From contig BAJA01000018.1 in assembly GCA_000613465.1 (NCBI GenBank), forward strand, positions 37,334 to 101,333: 64,000 nucleotides of DNA. The letters are read 5' to 3'. Shown here in pieces: positions 25,124 through 33,499 of the stretch. Below the pieces are notes generated by a model. That model searched no databases, was not told the origin of the DNA, and saw nothing but the letters and a program-made list of their open reading frames with translations. Each line of letters starts with the position of its first letter. The stretch's first letter is position 1. Origin of the DNA: Bacteroides nordii WAL 11050 = JCM 12987 (GTDB lineage: Bacteria; Bacteroidota; Bacteroidia; Bacteroidales; Bacteroidaceae). The position numbers and the translations under genes are program-made.

Positions 25124-25251
25124 CCAATTCACTATTCCATCTATTTGCAGAGTAAGTAATTTTTATACTTTCTCAGCTTTCTGTCGGGTGTGTACTGCCT
25201 TCTTTTTCATTCTTACGAGAATATAACTGTCAATCTAAAGAAAATAGGAGT

Positions 25252-25418
25252 ATGTCCATAGATAAAAAATGGATATACCTCCCGAGTATTAATTGATATC
25301 CGGGGAAAAGATATTGTAGTTTCGTTGTGATAACGGGATAAGCATCATATAAGGACAAGATGTAACCGAAGTGATTCAGGCAGATGCATCAGCCGATTGG
25401 CCTTATATGGATGAATGA
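25252..25418 (+). pseudogene. Possible degraded small gene
   Basis: Within the 370-base gap before the oad-like genes three short frames join into a protein-like sequence: MSIDKNGYTS, then RVLIDIRGKDIVVSL, then DNGISIIYGQD and VTEVIQADASADWPYMDE followed by TGA. An AGGAG-like ribosome site (ATAGGAGT) precedes the ATG at 25252. At least two or three indels are needed to join the pieces, more than the assembly error rate elsewhere explains, so I read it as a decayed gene. No family recognised. Confidence 0.3.
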
Positions 25419-25526
25419 GGAAAGCCCAATGGAATTAAAAGAATTTCATGTGTGTCTAAATAATAGTTTACCATTGGGCGCCTCTTCTTTACTTTGAAAC
25501 GAACTAATAACTTAAAATATATTGCT

Positions 25527-25961
25527 ATGTTAAAATTATTATTAGCCACTTTTGCCATGATGGGACTTACGTTCGTCATAGGCTTTTTCGTAGCTGCAGT
25601 GATAAAACTTATTGCAAGTGCAGCCGATTCACTCGATTTCTATAGTTCTCATCAGGTAGAACTTCAACGATTACGGCGTTTAAAGAAAGTACGTCAGAAT
25701 GTGGAACGTTTGTTATGGCATAATGCCATAGCTGAACAGGATGGTTCGGGCGATAAACGGGAAGATTACAGTCGTGGTATTAATCGGGATATCATTCGTT
25801 ACCACGGATATTATCATGGGGTAAGTCCGGGTACATCCGATGATAATCTGTTGGAGTATTATTACCCTGAAGATACCCACATCGTTTATCTTGAAAAACG
25901 AGAAGAAATGCTCCAACAGCATAAAGATAACAGTAAGAAATCATCTACCAATACCAAATAA
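25527..25961 (+). CDS. Small membrane protein, probable OadG-like gamma subunit partner
   Basis: The ATG at 25527 (MLKLLLATFAMMGLTFV) is chosen because the earlier TTG at 25494 overlaps a -7-like TACTTTG. One N-terminal membrane segment (about 4-30) is followed by a charged cytoplasmic tail of some 110 residues with many Arg, Lys and Asp. It lies 15 bases upstream of an OadB homologue. Sodium-pump decarboxylases have a small single-pass gamma subunit in this position. Sequence similarity is too weak for certainty, so the assignment rests on topology and neighbourhood. Confidence 0.55.
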   Translation: MLKLLLATFAMMGLTFVIGFFVAAVIKLIASAADSLDFYSSHQVELQRLRRLKKVRQNVERLLWHNAIAEQDGSGDKREDYSRGINRDIIRYHGYYHGVSPGTSDDNLLEYYYPEDTHIVYLEKREEMLQQHKDNSKKSSTNTK

Positions 25962-25976
25962 TAAACTTATCATATC

Positions 25977-27191
25977 ATGGAAAATATAGACTTTATGAGC
26001 TTGTTCCAGGGAGTGGGAACAATGATGGAGAGTGGCTGGCTGCTCGCAAGTGCCCGTGTGTTTCTTGTCGCTTTAGGGTTTCTGCTTATTTATCTGGGCT
26101 GGAAAGGTGTGCTGGAACCGATGGTAATGATACCGATGGGATTGGGAATGATAGCCATCAACTGTGGTACGCTGATAATGCCGGACGGTACATTGGGAAA
26201 CTTATTTCTCGATCCGATGCTTTCTGATACAGATGAGTTGATGAATACCATGCAGATTGATTTCTTACAACCGGTTTATACATTGACTTTCAGTAATGGA
26301 TTGATAGCCTGTTTTGTGTTTATGGGTATCGGTACGTTGCTTGATGTAGGTTTTCTGCTCCAGAAACCATTTGCAAGTATATTTTTGGCATTGTGTGCCG
26401 AACTGGGTACTTTTTTAACCGTTCCTATTGCTTCTGCTTTGGGATTGACACTTAAGGAGAGTGCTTCGGTGGCTATGGTTGGCGGAGCAGACGGACCAAT
26501 GGTGCTCTTTACTTCACTGGCACTGGCAAAGCATCTGTTTGTTCCTATCACAGTAGTAGCATATCTCTATTTGGGGTTGACGTATGGTGGATATCCTTAT
26601 TTAGTAAAACTAATGGTTCCCAAACGTCTGCGTGCTATTAAGATGACTACAAAGAAGGCCCCTAAAAATTACGATGCAAAAGTAAAACTGGCTTTCTCTG
26701 CTATTCTGTGCGCAGTGTTGTGCTTCTTATTTCCGGTAGCATCACCTTTGTTTTTCTCTTTATTTATAGGTGTGGCTGTGCGTGAGTCCGGGATGAAGCA
26801 TATTTATGACTTTGTGAGTGGCCCGTTACTGTATGGTTCTACTTTTATGCTTGGATTGTTACTGGGAGTACTTTGTGATGCCCATTTGCTACTTGATCCA
26901 AAAATCCTGAAATTACTGGTTTTAGGTGTTATCGCCCTGCTTTTCTCTGGTATTGGAGGCATCTTGGGAGGGTATGTTATGTACTTTATCAAAAAGGGCA
27001 ATTATAATCCGGTGATTGGTATTGCTGCTGTTAGCTGTGTGCCGACAACTGCAAAAGTAGCACAGAAGATAGTTAGTAAAGACAATCCTAACTCTTTTAT
27101 TCTTGGTGATGCTTTAGGAGCCAATATCTCCGGCGTCATCACCTCTGCTATCATAACTGGTATCTATATAACGATTATACCATACTTGTAA
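25977..27191 (+). CDS. oadB: Na+-transporting carboxylyase (oxaloacetate/methylmalonyl-CoA decarboxylase) beta subunit
   Basis: Integral membrane subunit that couples decarboxylation of carboxybiotin to sodium export. The 404 residues form about 10-11 membrane segments. Family hallmarks are GGADGPMVLFTS with the key Asp, AIAAVSCVPTTAKVAQK-like IGIAAVSCVPTTAKV, and GANISGVITSAIITG at the C-terminal end. The alpha (carboxyltransferase) and biotin-carrier subunits are not in this window, so they must be encoded elsewhere; methylmalonyl-CoA decarboxylase in the succinate-propionate pathway is the more likely role in Bacteroides. Confidence 0.9.
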   Translation: MENIDFMSLFQGVGTMMESGWLLASARVFLVALGFLLIYLGWKGVLEPMVMIPMGLGMIAINCGTLIMPDGTLGNLFLDPMLSDTDELMNTMQIDFLQPVYTLTFSNGLIACFVFMGIGTLLDVGFLLQKPFASIFLALCAELGTFLTVPIASALGLTLKESASVAMVGGADGPMVLFTSLALAKHLFVPITVVAYLYLGLTYGGYPYLVKLMVPKRLRAIKMTTKKAPKNYDAKVKLAFSAILCAVLCFLFPVASPLFFSLFIGVAVRESGMKHIYDFVSGPLLYGSTFMLGLLLGVLCDAHLLLDPKILKLLVLGVIALLFSGIGGILGGYVMYFIKKGNYNPVIGIAAVSCVPTTAKVAQKIVSKDNPNSFILGDALGANISGVITSAIITGIYITIIPYL

Positions 27192-27200
27192 GATGGGGGG

Positions 27201-27326
27201 GTTAGTGATAAGTGATTAGTGATAAGTGATTAGTAGTTAGTGATTAGTGATAAGCGAGTAGTGATAAGTAAACTGCGCCATCGTATTGCCGCATGGTACT
27301 AATCGCTTATCACTAATCACTAATCA
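27201..27326. repeat. TTAGTGATAAGTGA tandem/inverted repeat between convergent genes
   Basis: Variants of GTGATAAGTGATTAGT are repeated about five times (27201-27268). They reappear inverted at 27296-27326 (ACTAATCGCTTATCACTAAT). The arms 27240-27262 and 27299-27321 can pair almost perfectly. The right arm supplies the last codons and stop of cutC. Lies between two converging genes and may end both transcripts. Confidence 0.75.
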
Positions 27327-28062
27327 CTGCTTTTATCGTCTTTTCCACCCTTTCTGCCGTAGTTATCTGTTTGGTGTATTCGTCAATTTGTACTGTTCCT
27401 CCCATTGAAACGGCAGGATTTCGGTATTGCATGTCACTTATCACTGTTTCCCGTGCAGAGAAGTGGAATTCTTCAATTCCTGTTTCTGAGGCAATACGTG
27501 CTATGTTTTTTTCGTTTACACCACAGCCGGCAAGTAGGATGATCCGTCCGGCAGCTTGTCTCTGGAGTTCTTTTAATAAAGGAATCCCGGCTTCTGCGGT
27601 TGCTTGTTGTCCGGAAGTCAGTATGCGGTTACAGCCTGATTCTATAATCTCTTCCAATGCCTTCTGTGGATTACGGCATACATCGAAAGCCCGGTGAAAG
27701 GTAACCGATAACCCGTCAGCAGCTGCTACCAACTCCTTCATTAGAGGCATGTCAACTTCTCCGTCTGGTGTCAGACAGCCCAATACAACACCGTCTGCAC
27801 CTGCTTTCTTTGCTATTTCTATATCCCTTAACATCGTTTTTATCTCTAAGGGTGAATAGAGAAAATCACCTCCCCGGGGGCGGATTATTACATGGAGTTT
27901 GATATGTAACAATTCCCGTGCAACAACAATTTCACCATGCGAAGGCGTTGTTCCTCCTTCCGGTATGCCGGCACACAGTTCTACACGATCTGCCCCACCT
28001 TGCTGTGCAGCCAGGCAACTCTCTACCGAGTTGGTACATATCTCGAATTTATACTTTCTCAT
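27313..28062 (-). CDS. cutC: CutC family protein (copper homeostasis / PF03932)
   Basis: TIM-barrel protein of the CutC family, linked genetically to copper tolerance although the biochemical role is unsettled. The 249 residues begin MRKYKFEICTNSVESC. They include GGADRVELCAGIPEGGTTPS, VIIRPRGGDFLYS and GADGVVLGCL, and SGCNRILTSGQ, all typical of the family. The final residues AVISD are encoded by the adjacent repeat, so the true C terminus may have been rewritten by repeat insertion. The gene lies downstream of rny on the same strand but is separated by a terminator. Confidence 0.92.
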   Translation of the reverse strand: MRKYKFEICTNSVESCLAAQQGGADRVELCAGIPEGGTTPSHGEIVVARELLHIKLHVIIRPRGGDFLYSPLEIKTMLRDIEIAKKAGADGVVLGCLTPDGEVDMPLMKELVAAADGLSVTFHRAFDVCRNPQKALEEIIESGCNRILTSGQQATAEAGIPLLKELQRQAAGRIILLAGCGVNEKNIARIASETGIEEFHFSARETVISDMQYRNPAVSMGGTVQIDEYTKQITTAERVEKTIKAVISD

Positions 28063-28078
28063 AGCAGGAAAACGTTAT

Positions 28079-28105
28079 TAAAAAAGGGCGAATTGCTTCG
28101 CCCTT
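28079..28105 (-). terminator. Terminator downstream of rny
   Basis: On the - strand AAGGGCGAAG CAATT CGCCCTT is followed by TTTTT, about 30 bases after the rny stop. Confidence 0.8.
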
Positions 28106-28133
28106 ATCTTGATATTCTTCTTTATTCGTTTTT

Positions 28134-29668
28134 TTATTTAGCAAAGCTAACCGCACGTGTTTCACGGATTACGGTAATCTTCACCTGTCCTGGATAAGTC
28201 ATCTCATCCTGTATCTTCTTCGCAATTTCACCCGACAGGCTTTCTGTTTGCTTATCGTCAATCTTATCTGCACCTACGATAACGCGGAGTTCGCGTCCCG
28301 CCTGGATGGCATAAGTCTTTGTTACTCCCGGATAAGCCATAGCCAATTGCTCCAGGTCGTTGAGACGTTTGATATAGCTTCTACTATTTCGCGGCGTGCT
28401 CCCGGACGTGCACCGGAGATAGCATCACATACCTGTACGATCGGAGCGAGCAAGCTTGTCATTTCCGTTTCGTCATGGTGAGCACCGATAGCATTGCAGA
28501 TATCCGGTTTCTCTTTGAATTTCTCGGCTAACTTCATACCAAGTAATGCGTGCGGCAATTCTGGTTCTTCATCAGGCACTTTACCAATATCGTGCAACAA
28601 TCCGGCACGTTTTGCTTTTTTAGGGTTCAAGCCCAGTTCCGATGCCATTACAGCACAGAGATTCGCAGTTTCGCGAGCGTGTTGCAGCAAGTTCTGACCA
28701 TAAGAAGAGCGGTATTTCATCTTACCGATGATACGGATCAATTCCGGATGTAATCCGTGGATACCGAGGTCAATAGTGGTACGTTTACCGGTTTCGATGA
28801 TTTCTTCTTCAACCTGTTTGCGTACTTTGGATACTACCTCTTCAATACGTGCAGGGTGGATACGTCCGTCGGTTACCAACTGGTGCAAAGCCAGACGGGC
28901 TATCTCACGACGTACGGGGTCAAATGCAGAAAGAACGATTGCTTCCGGAGTGTCATCTACTACGATTTCTACACCTGTAGCAGCTTCCAGTGCACGGATA
29001 TTACGTCCTTCACGACCGATAATACGTCCTTTGATTTCGTCAGATTCAATGTGGAATACGGTTACAGAGTTCTCAATGGCTGTTTCCGTAGCTACCCTTT
29101 GAATAGACTGTATCACAATGCGTTTTGCTTCTTTACTGGCTGTCAGCTTGGCATCGTCCATGATATCATTGATGTAGGACTGCGCCTGTGTTTTGGCCTC
29201 TTCTTTCAAAGATTCTACCAAGCGTTCTTTTGCTTCTTCGGCAGACAAACCGGAAAGTGCTTCCAGCTTTTCTATCTCCTGATGTTGCAGTTTGTCCAGT
29301 TCTTCTTTCTTCTTATCAACAATTCCCAGTTGGGCTTCCAGATTTTCTCTTACGGCGTCAGCTTCTGCTTTCTTGCGCTGAATCTCTTCCTGACGCTGGC
29401 TCAATACCATTTCGCGCTGTTTCAATTTATTTTCAGCCTGCTGAATCTTTTGATTACGTTGCGCTACTTCTTTTTCCAGATCTGCTTTTTTGTTGAGGAA
29501 TTTCTCCTTAACTTCCAGCAATTTGTTTTTCTTTATCACTTCCGCTTCGGTTTCCGCCTCTTTCAAGACGTTATCGTATTTGGCCTTTAGTCCGTATCGG
29601 AATAATACGTATGACAATATGCCACCTACGATGAAGCAAGCAATGGATGCTACTATTGTTACTAACAT
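28134..29668 (-). CDS. rny: Ribonuclease Y (frameshifted)
   Basis: Membrane-anchored endoribonuclease that starts mRNA decay. One N-terminal membrane helix (about 4-25, [17 protein letters not shown]) is followed by a long coiled coil (about 30-190), a KH domain (about 205-270, [19 protein letters not shown]) and an HD domain with LLHDIGKV and HHDET. The frame breaks near 28376: one A is missing on the + strand, and restoring it gives [21 protein letters not shown] and 511 residues. Because RNase Y is strongly conserved in full length, this is probably a sequence error. A hairpin lies between zapA and this gene. Confidence 0.93.
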
Positions 29669-29689
29669 TGTAATTTAATTTAAGTATAA

Positions 29690-29746
29690 ATAAAAACGCA
29701 CCGCAAATACGAGGAAATTCTTTCTCCCGAGTATCTTGCAGTGCGT
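29690..29746 (-). terminator. Strong hairpin with T-run between zapA and rny (terminator, attenuator or small RNA)
   Basis: On the - strand ACGCACTGCAAGATACTCG and CGTATTTGCGGTGCGT form a stem of about 20 bp with small bulges. The loop is about 12 bases and TTTTTATTTA follows. It would end or attenuate transcripts from zapA before rny. Proteobacterial zapA genes are often next to 6S RNA, but this element is too short to claim that. Confidence 0.6.
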
Positions 29747-29780
29747 GGGTTTTCTATAAATTTGTTGATAGGACGTGTTT

Positions 29781-30071
29781 TCACTCGCCCTTGAAATACT
29801 CTTCGAGCATTTCCGTCAATTCTTCTATCTTCTCTGTATACGGACCGGTATCGTTACGTTGCCTTAGTTTTAGATTCTCCTGTGAAAACTGATAGGCTAC
29901 CATAGCTATTAATTTCTCAGGTTCCAGGCTTTTGTAATGCTCCCGATAAGCATTGAGCTTGATATTTACCTGTTTGGCTGCTTCTCTCATCAATTCTTCC
30001 TCGTCACGGTTGATTGTGATAGGATAATATGAGTCTGCAATTTGCAGGTTTATCTTTATTTTATCGTTCAT
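29781..30071 (-). CDS. zapA: Cell division protein ZapA
   Basis: Cytoplasmic protein that bundles FtsZ and stabilises the division ring. The 96 residues start MNDKIKINLQIADSYYPI. They show the ZapA N-terminal beta fold with ADSYYPITINRDEEE and a C-terminal helix for tetramer formation (LIAMVAYQFSQENLKLRQRN). The gene follows a coiled-coil gene by 12 bases on the same strand, an arrangement common in Bacteroidetes. Confidence 0.9.
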   Translation of the reverse strand: MNDKIKINLQIADSYYPITINRDEEELMREAAKQVNIKLNAYREHYKSLEPEKLIAMVAYQFSQENLKLRQRNDTGPYTEKIEELTEMLEEYFKGE

Positions 30072-30083
30072 ACACCTCTTCTT

Positions 30084-30377
30084 TTATTCATTCAACAGAG
30101 CGATGCATTTGTCGACTTCACGCACTAATTTGGACAATCGCAGCTTTGTCTCTTTTACATCGCTGCCGTTAAGGCTGATTGCCGTAGCTGTTTTTAGGTT
30201 CGTGTAGCTTCTTTCCAATTCTTTATATTCAGCCAGTATCCTTTCGTTTTCTTTCTTCTCCTCTTCGAGAAGTTGCTTAAGTTCAGCATTTTCACGCTTT
30301 AATTCATCGTGAAGATAGATTAAATGCCGTAGTCTCGCTTCAAAGGTACTTAATAGCTTTTTTGCTTCTTCTGTCAT
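30084..30377 (-). CDS. Coiled-coil protein, ZapB-like
   Basis: The ATG at 30377 (MTEEAKKLLSTFEARLRH) is preferred over the ATG 21 bases upstream because it begins the heptad region. The 97-residue protein is nearly all coiled coil (about 8-70; ELKRENAELKQLLEEEKKENERI). The conserved-looking C-terminal helix contains LRLSKLVREVDKCIALL. It lies 12 bases upstream of zapA and is probably co-transcribed, which supports a division role, but no direct ZapB homology can be shown here. Confidence 0.8.
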   Translation of the reverse strand: MTEEAKKLLSTFEARLRHLIYLHDELKRENAELKQLLEEEKKENERILAEYKELERSYTNLKTATAISLNGSDVKETKLRLSKLVREVDKCIALLNE

Positions 30378-30572
30378 TACTACACCAAAATTGTACACAA
30401 AAATACAATTAAGTCTGAGATTACAAAAACTTTTCCGCAGAAATTAGTCGTTTGGGCTGAAAATAACTATTAGATGGATGTTTACTATCGGAGTTAAGTA
30501 GAGACAGGGTGCATACTTTTTAGTGGTTCTTTCTTTATATCCTGCTATCATTAACTTCTGAAGTTTACTATC

Positions 30573-30641
30573 AAAACACCCGGATGTTCTTGCTGAAAAC
30601 ATCCCCATGTTATTGTATAAAACATCCGGATGTTTTGCTTT
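30573..30641. repeat. Palindromic 12-mer array with 23-bp period (ACATCCGGATGT type)
   Basis: Three units begin AAAACA at 30573, 30596 and 30619, exactly 23 bases apart. The palindromic cores are ACACCCGGATGT, ACATCCCCATGT and ACATCCGGATGT, with unrelated spacers. It lies in the intergenic region between the divergent zapA operon and the operon starting at 30880. Same architecture as the array at 12009-12095 but a different 12-mer. Confidence 0.85.
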
Positions 30642-30789
30642 CTTACTACAAGAGTTATGCCTCTAACAAATTGGTATATAGTTGCTGATAGAGTATGTTG
30701 TTGGGTGTAGTTTAAACCTGTACTTAATTGACCTCTTTATTGTTACTGAATTTGAATTAAATATTTCTATAAATTAATTTATTAAATAA

Positions 30790-30820
30790 TTTGGTTTATA
30801 AAATAAACTACTTATATTTG
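30790..30820 (+). promoter_or_regulatory. Consensus Bacteroides promoter
   Basis: TTTG (30790-30793), exactly 19 bases, TATATTTG (30813-30820). This is the best match to the consensus on the + strand of the window. Transcription should start near 30827 and read the small gene at 30880 and the operon to 33256. Confidence 0.85.
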
Positions 30821-30879
30821 CATCGGATTTAAATCTTTGATGCAATGTATTTAATTCGTTTATTAAATCAGAAAATACA

Positions 30880-30966
30880 ATGGAAGACATTATTTTGAAA
30901 ATATTGGGAGTTTGGTGTGCTATGGTTATCGTAGCCTTATATTATAGTTTTGAGTACAACAGGTAG
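30880..30966 (+). CDS. Small single-pass membrane peptide (28 aa)
   Basis: The ATG at 30880 encodes MEDIILKILGVWCAMV followed by IVALYYSFEYNR, one hydrophobic segment flanked by charged ends. It is the first frame after the consensus promoter, 27 bases upstream of the next gene. Small membrane peptides are plausible in such operons, but coding status is inferred only from position and composition. Confidence 0.5.
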   Translation: MEDIILKILGVWCAMVIVALYYSFEYNR

Positions 30967-30993
30967 TCGAATAATTTAAAGGACATAAGATAT

Positions 30994-31571
30994 ATGGAAA
31001 ACAAGAAACTGAATGAGAAAGAAAGTTTAGAACTTATTTCTCAAATGATTCAAAACACGCGGACAAGAGTTGAAAAGGACGGTGGTACTCCTTTTTTGAT
31101 ATGGGGGTATGGAACAGTGATTATTTCATTACTGGTATGGTATATGGTTGCGTCGACCGGAAAGTATGAGTGGCAATATTTATGGTTTCTTTTGCCGGCT
31201 ATCGGATTTCCTGGCACTCTTTGGGTGATAGAAAGAATGAATCGCCTGTAAAGACTTATATAGATCGGGTTGTAAACTATATCTGGATTGTATTTGGGAG
31301 TGCTGGTTTTTTGGTATCATGTGTTTCTATTGCCTATCCTCTTCCTATTTTGTTTATTATTCTTTTGCTTATGGGAATGGGAGTGATATTGACTGGAATG
31401 GTGATACACTCTAAAATAGCACTGATAGGTGGTTTGCTGGGAGTGCTATCTTCTTTGGGATGTATTTGGGTAACCGGTGTAAATCAGATACTTGCTTTTG
31501 CTCCTGCTTTCATCTTTATGATGATTATTCCCGGACATATGATAAATTACAGTGCAAATATAAAGAAATAA
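30994..31571 (+). CDS. Four-TM hypothetical membrane protein, paralogue 1 (frameshifted)
   Basis: The N-terminal soluble segment MENKKLNEKESLELISQMIQ is followed by membrane helices (about 35-60, 62-80, 95-150 and 160-185). The protein ends in a FMMIIPGHMINY motif shared with the gene at 32374. The frame breaks near 31236 (GAAAGAATG); one extra A gives VIERNESPVKTYIDRV and 192 residues. Function unknown. The pairing with a winged-helix regulator at the end of the operon suggests a regulated membrane module. Confidence 0.82.
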
Positions 31572-31586
31572 GAAGGGGAAATGATT

Positions 31587-32360
31587 ATGAAAGATACTTC
31601 GACACGTTTCGAGCGTTTTTGTACTTCTTGGAAATTCTTCCTGGTGCTGATAGTTTTACAGTTTGTATTAATGCCGGTGGCTACTAAAGGTTTTCGCTTT
31701 GAAGAGATGGGGCAGATTATCTTCACTACACTGGGACATGCTTTGATAAACCGCTTTTATCCTTATTCCTTTATATTTCAGTGGATGGCACTTGCATTGA
31801 TTGTAGCCTTACTGTTTTTTAGAAATAGAATCGGGCGTTTTTTCTCGGCTTATGTGGGAGCCTGTTATTTGTTGTATGCAGTTATTCAGAGCATAGCCAT
31901 TACTAATAAATATGGAGTCAGCGTGGTAACGGTCAATCTGGTAATGATGTCATTTGTTGCTTTTGTCTGGTTTCGGGATTGCTGGAAGGGAGAGAATGAG
32001 TATGACTTCTCCAATCTCAATTGGAGAACAGCATGGCTGATTCCTGTAGCTTTTTTCTGTTTATGGTTTCCTATGGATTTGTTGAATGTGAAACCGGATT
32101 TTAATCCGGCCTATCTCTTTTCGGGCTATGCATCGCTGGCTTTTTGTCCAATGACTCCTGTGTTTCTGACATTGCTTACGTTATGTCGTCCTCGAATTAA
32201 TATGACTACTTACAGGGTGACAGCAATGGTAGGGCTTATTATCGGAGTTTATAATATGGGACAATTTGCTTCCCCTGCGGGTTTTTATTTAGGAATGTAT
32301 CATTTACCTTTGTTGCTTGTTTCTTTATATGCATTGTTGAGTAGCAAACGGTTGAAATAA
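31587..32360 (+). CDS. Polytopic hypothetical membrane protein
   Basis: About seven membrane helices in 257 residues; the ATG at 31587 (MKDTSTRFERFCTSWKFF) is used, with an alternative at 31581. No family recognised; WFRDCWKGENEYDF is a polar loop in the middle. It sits between two paralogous genes of the same operon, 15 bases after one and 13 before the other, so a joint role in one complex is likely. Confidence 0.8.
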   Translation: MKDTSTRFERFCTSWKFFLVLIVLQFVLMPVATKGFRFEEMGQIIFTTLGHALINRFYPYSFIFQWMALALIVALLFFRNRIGRFFSAYVGACYLLYAVIQSIAITNKYGVSVVTVNLVMMSFVAFVWFRDCWKGENEYDFSNLNWRTAWLIPVAFFCLWFPMDLLNVKPDFNPAYLFSGYASLAFCPMTPVFLTLLTLCRPRINMTTYRVTAMVGLIIGVYNMGQFASPAGFYLGMYHLPLLLVSLYALLSSKRLK

Positions 32361-32373
32361 ATAGTTAAGAAAA

Positions 32374-32979
32374 ATGGAAGATAAGAAATTGAATGAACAA
32401 GAGAGCCTGGCGCTGATAGCACAGATGATTCAAAATAGTAAAAAAGGTTTGGTGGTAGGAAGTGGTAACTCCTTTTTGTTCTGGGGGTATTTAACGCTTG
32501 CCGTTTCTATTGCAATTTTTGTATTACTTTATTTCACAGGAAGTCAGAGTTGGTTCTGGCTTGGAAGTGTCATTCCGGTAATAGGATGTTTGTATATCTG
32601 GTGGATGTCCCGGAGAGATGGGAAAAGAACTATGAGTTATGTTGATAAAGTGATTTCTAATGTATGGCAAATAGTGGGGGGAACTTGTGCCATTATTGCT
32701 CTGTTGGCTTTGAATTATGGAAACAACATTGCTATATTACCTCTGCTGTTACTTGTGTTATCCGTTGGTGCAGGTATAACAGGCTCTGCCATTCAGGAAA
32801 AGTCATTCTATAACTGTGCCGCTTTTGGTATCGCTATTTCTTTAGGTATGCTTTTTAATATCAACACCATCGTAGAAGGTCCTTTACCTCAGGTTTTTGC
32901 TTTTGCCCTTGCTATTGTAGTGGTGATGATCATTCCGGGACATATTGTCAATCATAAAGCAAAGAGAAACAATGTTTAA
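32374..32979 (+). CDS. Four-TM hypothetical membrane protein, paralogue 2
   Basis: Full-length paralogue of the gene at 30994: the N terminus MEDKKLNEQESLALIAQMIQ and the C-terminal VVMIIPGHIVNH match it closely. It has 201 residues and an N-terminal cytoplasmic helix before the membrane part. The last codons overlap the start of the downstream regulator gene by 8 bases. Function unknown. Confidence 0.85.
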   Translation: MEDKKLNEQESLALIAQMIQNSKKGLVVGSGNSFLFWGYLTLAVSIAIFVLLYFTGSQSWFWLGSVIPVIGCLYIWWMSRRDGKRTMSYVDKVISNVWQIVGGTCAIIALLALNYGNNIAILPLLLLVLSVGAGITGSAIQEKSFYNCAAFGIAISLGMLFNINTIVEGPLPQVFAFALAIVVVMIIPGHIVNHKAKRNNV

Positions 32980-33256
32980 AGAACTGAATCCGTTACTCCA
33001 TTCCGAACTTCGCCTGGCGGTGATGTCGTTGCTTATTTCTGTAGAGGAAGCGGACTTTGTCTATATCCGTCAGCAGACAGGAGCTACGGCAGGGAATCTG
33101 AGTGTGCAGATTGATAAACTGAACAAAGCGGGTTATGTGGAAGTGACAAAGACTTTTAAGGGAAAGATGCCGTGTACTATCTGTAAAATTACGCCGCAAG
33201 GGGTCGATGCTTTTGAAGAGTATGTAGAGGCGTTGAAGAGCTATATTATAAAATAA
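32972..33256 (+). CDS. Winged-helix transcriptional regulator (HTH_34-like)
   Basis: Small DNA-binding protein of 94 residues. The start is the ATG at 32972 (MFKELNPLLHSELRLAVM), inside the end of the preceding gene. It contains a typical winged-helix core: LRLAVMSLLI, then the recognition helix TGATAGNLSVQIDKLNKAGYVEV, and the wing KTFKGKMPCTICKITPQG. This fits the ArsR/MarR-like HTH_34 family. Position at the end of the membrane-protein operon suggests autoregulation; the ligand, if any, is unknown. Confidence 0.85.
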   Translation: MFKELNPLLHSELRLAVMSLLISVEEADFVYIRQQTGATAGNLSVQIDKLNKAGYVEVTKTFKGKMPCTICKITPQGVDAFEEYVEALKSYIIK

Positions 33257-33305
33257 GTTCAGATATAGTTGATTGAAATGCAGATTTGATCACCTTTGAA
33301 TTTGT

Positions 33306-33486
33306 TTCACCACACAGAGTTTCATAGAGCTTTATTATCCGGATAAAACGCAGATTAACGCGAATGGCGCAGATTAAAATCCTGTCATTCTTTATTTATA
33401 CTTGTTTTTCTTTGCGAAAATCTGTGCTAATTTGTGTCTCAATCAGGTAATAAAAGTTCATGAACCTCAGTGTTACTCTGTGGTGA
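33306..33486. repeat. Palindromic intergenic repeat, copy 2 of 3
   Basis: Outer inverted repeats TTCACCACACAGAG (33306-33319) and CTCTGTGGTGAA (33475-33486) flank an inner AAAACGCAGATTAACGCGAAT. Degenerate AATCTGTGCTAATTTGTG follows. The inner part is shared with the elements at 21232 and 40401. The CTCAGTGTxxCTCTGTGGTG edge reappears near 51871. It separates two convergent operons. Confidence 0.65.
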
Positions 33487-33499
33487 ATTGATTTCTTTT

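Noticed and set aside
25977..27191. Complete decarboxylase operon
   Set aside because: Only the beta and a possible gamma subunit are present; no alpha or biotin carrier gene is in the window.
28757..29590. 277-codon frame opposite rny
   Set aside because: It is the antisense of the rny coiled coil; Phe/Tyr-rich composition shows it is a shadow of the Lys/Glu codons.
29690..29746. 6S RNA next to zapA
   Set aside because: The hairpin is only about 57 bases, far shorter than 6S RNA, and lacks its central bubble.
30573..30641. CRISPR array
   Set aside because: Three palindromes of 12 bases with 11-base spacers are too short for repeat-spacer units, and no cas gene is present.
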